From the NCBI RefSeq assembly GCF_017310545.1, contig NZ_CP066203.1, forward strand, positions 124,001 through 188,000: 64,000 nucleotides of DNA, written 5' to 3'. Shown here piece by piece: positions 1 through 6,727 of the stretch. Made by a program: the position numbers and the translations under genes. The stretch comes from Methylacidimicrobium sp. B4 (GTDB taxonomy: Bacteria > Verrucomicrobiota > Verrucomicrobiia > Methylacidiphilales > Methylacidiphilaceae). The notes beneath the pieces are model-generated. The model ran no database searches, had not been told where the DNA came from, and saw only the letters and a program-made list of their open reading frames with translations. Each line of letters opens with the position of its first letter. The first letter of the stretch is position 1.

Positions 1-188
1 CCGGACTGGAACTCGGTGCCCGGTTGGGTATCGCCGCGCGATACCCGGCGGCCATCGCCACTCAGCTCAGGCTGTTGCAGCATCCCTCCGGCGGATTCAG
101 CTACCGACACAAGGCGCTGCCGACTCTCTGGGATACCTGGTACGGCATAAAGGCCGCGTGCCTGCTCGACGGCGGACCGCCGGATTGA
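1..188 (+). CDS. C-terminal end of an unrecognised protein (cut by window edge)
   Basis: An open frame enters from the left edge (codons in phase with base 3) and stops at TGA 186-188, giving about 61 residues. The tail contains GGFSY followed by LPTLWDTWYGIKA, a pattern reminiscent of prenyltransferase/squalene-oxidase type alpha-barrel repeats (GGF...P.LW.T.Y...A). This is only a resemblance, because most of the gene lies outside the window. It runs in the same direction as the HAD fragment that starts 32 bases downstream, so the two were probably co-transcribed before the region was disrupted. Confidence 0.4.
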   Translation, partial: GLELGARLGIAARYPAAIATQLRLLQHPSGGFSYRHKALPTLWDTWYGIKAACLLDGGPPD

Positions 189-220
189 GGCCGCGCGCAA
201 CCGGCGAAGGAGCTTGCCAC

Positions 221-454
221 ATGATCGACATCGACATTCCCGGCCACGGCGAACTGCACCTCGCGCATCTGGTGTGCGACTACAAAGGAACCGTGGCCGC
301 AGGCGGCCATCTCTTGCCCGGCGTGGAAGAGCGGCTGCGGACACTCGCCGACCGTTTCGACGTTCATGACGTCACCGCAAACACTTTCGGCGAGGCGGGC
401 AGCGCCTTGGCCGGACTACCGCTGCGCTTAGAATTCCGTGAACAGTATACCTAG
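221..454 (+). pseudogene. Truncated HAD-type (soluble P-type ATPase-like) phosphatase
   Basis: ATG 221 is preceded by a clear GAAGGAG ribosome site. The first ~70 residues match the N-terminus of small soluble P-type-ATPase-like HAD proteins: IDIPGHGELHLAHLVCDY, then KGT, then LLPGVEERL and VTANTFG. In intact HAD proteins the DYxGT segment carries the nucleophilic Asp; here it is DYKGT. The homologous part ends around base 430 (after LPLRLE) and the frame runs into unrelated sequence to a stop at 452-454. The catalytic Lys/Asp of the later HAD motifs are missing, so this is a broken gene. The break lies next to an IS5-like remnant and an IS256 element. Confidence 0.6.
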
Positions 455-569
455 TCCTCCCTGAAAAATTCACAATCTCCCAAGAGCAGCCCAACTTGCA
501 GACGCTGAGGTTTTTGAGCGGCTCTGCAGTGCCCCGCTGGTGTTCAGCTGGGTGCCGTACCACTTGGAG

Positions 570-802
570 AGTGCCGTCCAAAGGCGCAAAAAACGCCCCA
601 AGAAGAGCACACCCTTCTTGGCGATCATGTGCAGCAGCCACATGATGTTGTTGCCGGCTGCGCACGGCGCCGGGTGGTCGATGATGGGGTGGGTCGCCTG
701 GCGCCGTTTGAGCAGCTTTCTCTCCTGCTGTGTGATCCGCTTGGCCTTGCCCCGGTGCGCGATGCACACATCGGGGTTGTCCGCATCCGTGCCGCGGTAG
801 CT
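570..802 (-). pseudogene. Remnant of an IS5-family transposase
   Basis: On the minus strand the frame reads YRGTDADNP, then IAHRGKAKRITQQERKLLKR RQ in pieces, then THPIID, then AAGNNIMWLLHMIAKKG. These correspond to the C-terminal catalytic part of IS5-group transposases, in which KRR..EP.IGHLK..H is normally followed by about 25 residues before AAGYN...LL. That intervening block is deleted, and a stop occurs upstream at 803-805, so only a decayed internal fragment remains. No terminal inverted repeats could be assigned to it. It lies between the broken HAD gene and the intact IS256 element and marks an older insertion. Confidence 0.55.
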
Positions 803-861
803 TCAGGGGTGACTAATTCAGCCAAGCCTCACGCGAAAAGCAAACAGACAGCAAAGCAGAT

Positions 862-2178
862 GGTGCAACTCCTTTTCTGTAAATTTCCGCGCAGCAGATC
901 ATGATGCCTGGGTTACGGGTTGGGGTTGAGATAGACCTTGCCGGTCATCCACTCGTCGTCGAGTTCGGCCAGCAGGGCGGAAATGAGCCGCAGGCACGAT
1001 TCGGGATTGGGGAAGATGCTTGCCACCCGGGTGCGGCGTCTGAGTTCCCGGTTGATGCGCTCCAGGCCGTTGGTGGTGCGCAGCCGCACGCGGTGCTCGA
1101 CAGGGAAGTCGAAGACGGTCAGGCTTTCTGGTATGGCTTCCTCAGCCCACTCCCCGAGCTTGGGATGCTCCGTGCGCCATTGCGCAAGCGCCTCCCGTAA
1201 CAGCCGCTGGGCCTCGCTTCGATCCGGCGCATTGAAGATCGTGCGCAGCTGCCGGGCAACGGTCTTCTTCGCTTCTTGGCGCGTGACAAACTGACCGGCG
1301 TTTTGCTGCAGGTGGAACTGGCAGCGCTGCCAGGGCACGGAAGGCAACACTGCACGGCGCGCGGCCTTCAGTCCCGCGTGGTCGTCGGCAACGATGAGCT
1401 TGACCCCCTTCAATCCACGGGCAAGGAGGCTTTCCAGGAAGCGGCACCAGTTGATCTCCGCTTCCGATGTAGCCACCTCGCAGCCCAGCACCCGGCGCTT
1501 GCCCGGTGCCTCGATACCCACTGCAATCAGTACCGCGCAATCGACGATCCGTCCTTCCAGGCGCACCTTCTCATAGCGGGCGTCCAGAAAGAGATAAGGC
1601 ACCTCGCCCAACGGGCGTTCCCGCCAGGCCTTGAGCCCTTCATCGAGTCTGGCGGCAGCGCGACTGACCTGGGCTGAAGAAAGCTTGATCTCCGGCCCCA
1701 AGAGCCGCTGCAACACGTCGATCACCCGCCGGGTGGAGACGCCCTGGACGTACATCTCGGCCAAGGCCAGATTCACCGCCTGATCGGTGCGGGTGCCTTT
1801 CTCGAGCGCAGAAGGATAGAAGTCGCCAGAACGCACTTGCGGTACCTCGAAGGTGAGCTCGCCCAGCTTGGTCAGCACCGTCTTGGGCTTATAACCGTTG
1901 GCCCAGTCGCGCCGGGCTGCGGTGCGCTCGTAGGGCCTGGCGCCGAGAAACTCGACCCGTTCAATTTTGGCCGCTTCATTCACCAAAATGCGCAAGGCTT
2001 CGCCTGCGCCATCCAGCCCATGCTCGAGTAGCACCGCATAGGCTGCTTCCAAAGGGTTTGTTTCGACTCGCATTACCATGATCGTTACGCTCCTTTGTCA
2101 AAGTCATGGCATCATGATTGCGCTGGGCAAACCAGCCAGCCAGCGGCTGGAAGAGAATTTACAGAAAGGACGATACAC
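862..2178 (-). mobile_element. IS256-family insertion sequence (about 1.3 kb)
   Basis: The element holds a single transposase gene flanked by imperfect terminal inverted repeats. The left end (about 862-885) reads GGTGCAACTCCTTTTCTGTA. The right end, reverse-complemented from about 2178, reads TGTATCGTCCTTTCTGTAAA. The shared core is CCTTT(T)CTGTAAATT. Size and single-gene layout fit the IS256 family. Exact ends differ by a base or two because of a one-base length difference in the T run, and I could not confirm the target-site duplication. Confidence 0.7.
913..2079 (-). CDS. IS256-family (mutator-type) transposase
   Basis: This 388-residue protein is full length for the family. The DDE catalytic triad is visible: Asp166 in LFLDARYEKVR, Asp232 in VADDHAGLKAA, and Glu340 in TTNGLERINRELRRRTR. 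The WQRCQFH block between the second Asp and the Glu is also typical. No frameshift or internal stop is seen, so the enzyme may be active and would cut and rejoin the element's own ends. It is the only gene in the element. Upstream of ATG 2079 lies the right inverted repeat, which usually carries the transposase promoter. Confidence 0.93.
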   Translation of the reverse strand: MVMRVETNPLEAAYAVLLEHGLDGAGEALRILVNEAAKIERVEFLGARPYERTAARRDWANGYKPKTVLTKLGELTFEVPQVRSGDFYPSALEKGTRTDQAVNLALAEMYVQGVSTRRVIDVLQRLLGPEIKLSSAQVSRAAARLDEGLKAWRERPLGEVPYLFLDARYEKVRLEGRIVDCAVLIAVGIEAPGKRRVLGCEVATSEAEINWCRFLESLLARGLKGVKLIVADDHAGLKAARRAVLPSVPWQRCQFHLQQNAGQFVTRQEAKKTVARQLRTIFNAPDRSEAQRLLREALAQWRTEHPKLGEWAEEAIPESLTVFDFPVEHRVRLRTTNGLERINRELRRRTRVASIFPNPESCLRLISALLAELDDEWMTGKVYLNPNP

Positions 2179-2182
2179 AACT

Positions 2183-2382
2183 GGCGCGGACTAAGTATCG
2201 GCGGTGCTCATGTGCCTTGCTGTAGTCACATTGTGACTATCTCGCAAGGCCCAAGATTCACGCCGACAACATCCGGGGGCTGCTGGTGATGACGGCCCTG
2301 TACAGCCAACGCGGCATCTCGATCTCCACTGAGTCGATCGGCCCAGAACTAGGGCGTTGCATCTATTCTTGGACGGATGGAT
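2183..2382. other. Spacer right of the IS element with a short protein-like frame
   Basis: Between the IS right end and the first spacer repeat is about 200 bases. A plus-strand frame from about 2253 reads KIHADNIRGLLVMTALYSQR and continues GISISTESIGPELG to a stop at 2383-2385. It looks like decayed coding sequence but I do not recognise the family. No promoter or RNA was identified. Confidence 0.25.
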
Positions 2383-2600
2383 AGTTCCTCGGCCACTCGG
2401 ATCAAGAGCTGCTGGGAATCGCAGGGGCTCTCCCGTTGAGCAGCGCCTCGACAAAGCAATCGCGTGCTGGACCCCAAGGAGACCGTGCCGCCCAGCACAT
2501 CGGTGAACCGGCATGGGGAAGATTGCCCTGCGCGGATCTGGAGCGGAACCGGTGCTCAACGGTGAGCCCTGAGTAGGTTAAAAACCCCTTGAGAGGTTTG
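2383..2600 (+). repeat. Spacer repeat copy A (5'-truncated) upstream of SLR gene 1
   Basis: This stretch aligns, with few indels, to 3308-3524 (copy B) and to the equivalent part of 5301-5634 (copy C). Shared landmarks in order are CTCGGCCACTCGGATCAAG, GCTGGGAAT, CAGCGCCTCG, CAAGGAGACCGTGCCGCCC, GAACCGGCAT, GGAAGATTGCCCTG and a final CCCCTTG(G/A)GAGGT before the start codon. Copy A lacks the first ~118 bases present in B and C. It ends at an ATG (2601) that begins a signal-peptide-like frame, as copy B does. Confidence 0.8.
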
Positions 2601-2646
2601 ATGAAAAAGTCGTATCTTCGCGCCGCAACGATTGCACGGCAGATAC

Positions 2647-3183
2647 ATGAGCAACACTCCGGTTGAGTTCACCAGCTTTGCGGAATTGGAGCAAGCCGCC
2701 AAGAATGGGGATGCTAAGGCGCAATTCATGCTAGGTAAGGCCTACTACGAAGGCCAACACGTACCGCAGAAGACTGCGGAAGCTTTCTCCTGGTGGAAAA
2801 GGGCTGCCGAGCAGGGCTTGGCCGAGGCGAAATTGGCCCTCGGCGTTGCCTACTACTACGGCTTGGGAGTGCGGCAGAATTGTGACCTGGCGGCGCATTG
2901 GTTGCAGGAAGCGGCCGGGCAGGGGATTGCCGAGGCGCAATGCAACCTGGGCATCGTCTATTCCAGAGGTCACGGACTTCCGCAGGATGACACTCAGGCG
3001 ATGCTTTGGTTTCGCAAAGCGGCCGAGCAAGGGTTTCCCCAGGCGCAACGCATCCTGGGTGATGCCTATCGAGACGGTAGAAGCGTCCCGCAGGATTTTA
3101 CCCAGGCGGAGTCTTGGTATCGGATAGCGGCCGAGCAGGGGGATGCCGATGCGAAGGAAAGCCTTGCTGCCCTCAAAGGTTGA
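2647..3183 (+). CDS. Sel1-like repeat (SLR) protein 1, signal peptide lost
   Basis: The 178-residue product consists of about five 36-residue Sel1-type alpha-solenoid repeats (AEQG....A...LG..Y..G.GV.QD...A..W). Such repeats are protein-protein interaction scaffolds. The duplicated spacer upstream ends in ATG 2601 with a start of signal peptide (MKKSYLRAATIA), but that frame is out of phase with the SLR body and stops after about 20 codons. I therefore chose ATG 2647 (MSNTPVEF). The protein probably once was exported like its neighbour and has lost export through a frameshift, unless ribosomal slippage rescues it. Divergence from SLR gene 2 suggests an older duplicate. Confidence 0.65.
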   Translation: MSNTPVEFTSFAELEQAAKNGDAKAQFMLGKAYYEGQHVPQKTAEAFSWWKRAAEQGLAEAKLALGVAYYYGLGVRQNCDLAAHWLQEAAGQGIAEAQCNLGIVYSRGHGLPQDDTQAMLWFRKAAEQGFPQAQRILGDAYRDGRSVPQDFTQAESWYRIAAEQGDADAKESLAALKG

Positions 3184-3189
3184 TGAAAA

Positions 3190-3524
3190 TAGACCGAATA
3201 GGGCGGTTTTTGCTCAAGTACAACACCCGCAAGCAACTCTCCGAAGTTGGTATGCCATGAGGCCGGTGGGCATCCGGAACCCCAAGCATTTCCTTCGCTC
3301 CATAAGCAGTTCCTCGGCCACTCGGATCAAGCGCTGCTGGGAATACGTGGGCCCTCTTCATGGGCAGCGCCTCGGCAAAACAGCGGTATGGCCCGATCCC
3401 AAGGAGACCGTGCCGCCCCAGCGCATCGTGAACCGGCATGAGGAAGATTGCCCTGTGCCAGCTCGGAGCTAAACTAAGATTTGAGGGTTAGCTCTCAGGA
3501 GATGAGAACCCCTTGGGAGGTCTT
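3190..3524 (+). repeat. Spacer repeat copy B between SLR genes 1 and 2
   Basis: About 335 bases that align almost without gaps to copy C at 5301-5634 (offset ~2110) and, over the last ~217 bases, to copy A. It opens with TAGACCGAATAGGGCGGTTTTTG, that is a short ACCG/CGGT hairpin with a T run that may end transcription of the preceding SLR gene. It closes with a GGGAGG ribosome site for the next SLR gene. The duplicated unit is thus a gene plus its own terminator and leader. A minus-strand frame of 88 codons (3439 to 3173) is open here and in copy C. Confidence 0.85.
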
Positions 3525-5303
3525 GTGAAAAAGCCATCTCTTCTTGCCGCAGCCATCTTGTGCTTAACTTTAGCCAGCCTGCCAGCAGAGGCCAGCAGCT
3601 TGGCGGAATTGGTGCAAGCGGCCAAGAAGGGGGATGCCGAGGCGCAGTGCAAGCTGGGCCTTGCCTATTACCAAGGCCAAGGAGTTTCCCGGGATTATGC
3701 ACAGGCGGTCTATTGGTATCGAAAATCGGCAGAGCAGGGGAATGCCCTGGCGGAATTCAGCCTGGCTGTTGCCTATGAGCGGGGTCGAGGCGTTCCGCAG
3801 GATTACGCTCAGGCGGTGTATTGGTATCGGAGAGCCGCCGAGCAGGGGGATGCCGATGCACAATTCAACCTAGGTGTTGCCTATGAGCGGGGTCGAGGCG
3901 TTCCGCAGGATTCCACGCAGGCGGTGAATTGGTTTCGGAAAGCAGCCGAGCAGGGGGATGCCAAGGCGCAATGCAATCTGGGCGTTGCCTACCACAAAGG
4001 GGAAGGCGTTCCGCAGGATTACGCTCAGGCGGTGTATTGGTCCCGGAAAGCCGCTGAGCAGGGGGATGCCGATGCACAATTCAACCTAGGTGTTGCCTAT
4101 GAGCGGGGTCGAGGCGTTCCGCAGGATTCCACGCAGGCGGTGAATTGGTTTCGGAAAGCAGCCGAGCAGGGGGATGCCAAGGCGCAATGCAATCTGGGCG
4201 TTGCCTACCACAAAGGGGAAGGCGTTCCGCAGGATTACGCTCAGGCGGTGTATTGGTATCGGAGAGCCGCCGAGCAGGGGGATGCCCAGGCGCAATTCAG
4301 CCTGGGTGCTGCTTACCGCGAAGGGGAAGGCGTTCCGCAGGATTCTACCCAGGCGGTGAGTTGGTTTCGGAAGGCGGCCGAACAGGGGGACGCCGCCGCG
4401 CAATTCAGCCTGGGTGCTGCCTACCACGAAGGGAAGGGCGTTCCGCAGGATTATGCTCAGGCGGTGAATTGGTATCGGAAGGCGGCCGAACAGGGGCTTG
4501 CTCAGGCGCAACGCATCCTGGGCGTTGCCTACGACGAAGGGGAAGGCGTTCCGCAGGATTCCACCCAGGCGGTCAGTTGGTTTTACATGGCCGCCGAGCA
4601 GGGGGATGCCCAGGCGCAATTTAGCCTGGGCGCTGCTTATGACCGGGGCCGGGGTGTACCGCAGGATTATGCTCAGGCGGTGTATTGGTATCGGAGGGCC
4701 GCCGAGCAGGGGGATGCCCAGGCGCAATGCAACCTGGGCGTTGCCTGTGACCAGGGCCGGGGTGTGCCGCAGGATTCTACCCAGGCGGTCAATTGGTTTC
4801 GTAAAGCAGCCGAGCAGGGGCTTGCCCAAGCACAATTCAACCTAGCCTTTGCCTACCACAAAGGCCGAGGTGTGCTGCAGGATTCCACGCAGGCAGTGAA
4901 TTGGTATCGGAAGGCGGCCGAGCAGGGGCTTGCCCAGGCGCAATGCAAGCTGGGCTTTGCCTATTTGCTTGGCCAAGGCGTTCCGCAGGATTCTACCCAG
5001 GCGGTCAATTGGTTTTACAAGGCTGCCGAGCAGGGGGATGCCCAGGCGCAATTTAGCCTGGGCGCTGCTTATGACCGGGGCCGGGGTGTACCGCAGGATT
5101 ATGCTCAGGCGGTGTATTGGTATCGGAGAGCCGCCGAGCAGGGGGATGCTGGGGCACAAACCTCGCTGGGCTTTGCCTACGAGCTTGGCCAAGGCGTTCC
5201 GCAGGATTATGCTCAGGCGGTGTATTGGTATCAGAAAGCCGCCGAGCAGGGGGAAGCCGAGGCGAAGAAGCGTCTGGCCGTCCTCGAAGGCGGAGGAAAA
5301 TAG
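3525..5303 (+). CDS. Secreted Sel1-like repeat protein 2 with 15 SLR units
   Basis: GTG 3525 is preceded by GGGAGG at 3515-3520. The product of 592 residues starts with a signal peptide (VKKPSLLAAAILCLTLASLP, cleavage near AEASS) and is otherwise a continuous array of about fifteen 36-residue Sel1 repeats, each with GVPQD(Y/S)(A/T)QAV.W(Y/F)..AAEQG. Such solenoids act as periplasmic or cell-surface adaptor proteins. Adjacent units alternate between YAQAVYWY and STQAVNWF types. Near-identical DNA blocks recur 216 bp apart (3861 and 4077 regions) and 432 bp apart (4601 and 5033 regions), exact multiples of the 108-bp unit, so the array has expanded recently by whole repeats. The partner is unknown. 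Confidence 0.88.
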   Translation: MKKPSLLAAAILCLTLASLPAEASSLAELVQAAKKGDAEAQCKLGLAYYQGQGVSRDYAQAVYWYRKSAEQGNALAEFSLAVAYERGRGVPQDYAQAVYWYRRAAEQGDADAQFNLGVAYERGRGVPQDSTQAVNWFRKAAEQGDAKAQCNLGVAYHKGEGVPQDYAQAVYWSRKAAEQGDADAQFNLGVAYERGRGVPQDSTQAVNWFRKAAEQGDAKAQCNLGVAYHKGEGVPQDYAQAVYWYRRAAEQGDAQAQFSLGAAYREGEGVPQDSTQAVSWFRKAAEQGDAAAQFSLGAAYHEGKGVPQDYAQAVNWYRKAAEQGLAQAQRILGVAYDEGEGVPQDSTQAVSWFYMAAEQGDAQAQFSLGAAYDRGRGVPQDYAQAVYWYRRAAEQGDAQAQCNLGVACDQGRGVPQDSTQAVNWFRKAAEQGLAQAQFNLAFAYHKGRGVLQDSTQAVNWYRKAAEQGLAQAQCKLGFAYLLGQGVPQDSTQAVNWFYKAAEQGDAQAQFSLGAAYDRGRGVPQDYAQAVYWYRRAAEQGDAGAQTSLGFAYELGQGVPQDYAQAVYWYQKAAEQGEAEAKKRLAVLEGGGK

Positions 5304-5634
5304 ACCGAATAGGGCGGTTTTTGCTGAAATGCAACGCCCCGAGCCAACTCTCCGAAGCTGGTATGCCATGACGCCGGTGGGCATCCGGAACCCCAAGCAC
5401 TTCCTTAGCCCCATAAGCAGTTTTTCGGCCACTCGGATCAAGGGCTACTGGGAATGCGTGGGCTCTCCTCATCGGCAGCGCCTCGGCAAAACAGCGATAT
5501 GGCCCGATCCCAAGGAGACCGTGCCGCCCAGCACATCGGTGAACCGGCATGGGGAAGATTGCCCTGTGCGGATCTGGAGCGGAACCGGTGCTTGAGGGTC
5601 GAGCCTCACGAGAAAAAAAGCACCTGGGAGATCT
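5301..5634 (+). repeat. Spacer repeat copy C downstream of SLR gene 2
   Basis: Full-length third copy of the SLR spacer, nearly collinear with copy B. It begins at the stop codon of SLR gene 2 with the same ACCGAATAGGGCGGTTTTTG hairpin and T run, and ends at TTGTAAAAAAGCC, where the start codon equivalent to GTG 3525 has become GTA. In its last part it is more similar to copy A than to B (for example CATCGGTGAACCGGCATGGGG and GGAGCGGAACCGGTGC). Confidence 0.85.
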
Positions 5635-5831
5635 TGTAAAAAAGCCGCATCTTCTCGTCGGAGCGGCTCCACTCTGACCATAGCGAGCACTCCGGTTGGG
5701 GCCGCCGGCTCGGCGCGATGGGAGCCATTCGCCCAACGGGAAATGCCCAGGCTCAAGGCAACCTGGGCCTTGCCTGCTCCGAAGGCTCGAAGCGTTCGGC
5801 AGGCTTATGCTCAAGCGGTGGATTGGTTCTG
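5635..5831 (+). pseudogene. Remnant of a third SLR gene
   Basis: After spacer copy C the sequence still resembles the start of an SLR gene: AAAAAGCCGCATCTTCTCGTC corresponds to the signal-peptide codons, GAGCACTCCGGTTG matches SLR gene 1, and NAQAQGNLGLACSEG is one Sel1 helix pair. A frame change then separates this from QAYAQAVDWF, which ends with TGA at 5829-5831. The start codon is GTA and most repeats are gone. Its last bases double as the end of the convergent hydrolase gene. Confidence 0.75.
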
Positions 5832-6623
5832 ATCGAGCCAACGTTCCAGGATGCCCGCGACGCGCTCCGGCTGCTCGAAGGGGGCAAAGTGCCCCGCATC
5901 GGGAATCTCGGTATACTCCACGGTTCCCCCGCCCTGGCGAATCTCCGTCGCCAAACGGCGCATGTCGGTGGGTGGGCTGGAGATGTCTTCCCCGCCCGCT
6001 AAGACGCAGCAGGGGACGCCGATCGTGCGGGCTGTGGCGACCGAGTCGGGTCGGGCCGCCAGCCCTTCCTGGACGGCGATGAGGGCCTCGGGGGGGACGC
6101 TTCGCATCATCTCCCGAGCCGCTTCGACGAGTTGGGGGGACCGCTGGCGGGCCGTGGGGCCGATGAGCGCGTTCAATTGCGCCTCGATGAAGGCCGCCCT
6201 CTCCCCCGCCTGGATCTTGGCGATGGTCTCCCGTCGTCGGGAGAGGACCGCGTCGTCATCCGCCTGCGGACGGGAGCAGCAGAAGGCGAGCCCGCGGACG
6301 CGACTGGGGATTTGCCGCCAGATCTCAAAAAGAGTGTAGCCGCCGATCGAGCATCCCCCGAAGAAGGCGTTGCCAATGCCCAGGTGGTCCAAGAGTGCGG
6401 CGGCATCCTCGGCGAGCCTTTCGACCGTGATCGGCCCAGCACCTGCTTCCGACCGGCCATGGCCGCGCAGATCGGGGAGGATCACGCGGCAACGGGAGGA
6501 GAGGATCTGGGCGACCGGCAGCCAGAAGCGGTGGTCGACCGGGGTGGGGTGGAGCAGCATCAGCGCCGGTCCTTCGCCAATGGCGGTGAAAAAGAGTGCC
6601 GAACCCTGCGAATGGAAGGTCAT
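5811..6623 (-). CDS. Alpha/beta-fold hydrolase
   Basis: This 270-residue protein has the canonical fold: the oxyanion-hole strand ends LMLLHPTPVDHRFW, the nucleophile elbow is GCSIG (Ser92), and the late motifs GGEDISSP (acid) and DAGHFAPFEQP (His near residue 245) complete the triad. Relatives are serine hydrolases such as esterases or 3-oxoadipate enol-lactonase-like enzymes; the substrate cannot be inferred. The final codons (QNQSTA) and stop are read from the antisense strand of the decayed SLR remnant, so the original C-terminus may have been altered by the SLR duplication. It is a single gene, convergent with the SLR locus and divergent from the large AsmA-like gene. Confidence 0.85.
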   Translation of the reverse strand: MTFHSQGSALFFTAIGEGPALMLLHPTPVDHRFWLPVAQILSSRCRVILPDLRGHGRSEAGAGPITVERLAEDAAALLDHLGIGNAFFGGCSIGGYTLFEIWRQIPSRVRGLAFCCSRPQADDDAVLSRRRETIAKIQAGERAAFIEAQLNALIGPTARQRSPQLVEAAREMMRSVPPEALIAVQEGLAARPDSVATARTIGVPCCVLAGGEDISSPPTDMRRLATEIRQGGGTVEYTEIPDAGHFAPFEQPERVAGILERWLDQNQSTA

Positions 6624-6727
6624 CGATGAAGGTCAGGAGCGATTGCTCATGCGTAGTTGGGGTGCTGGCCGATGGTCAATCCGATTCGTCTTCTTTACAG
6701 AGAGGTATCCAAACACAATCTTAACAC

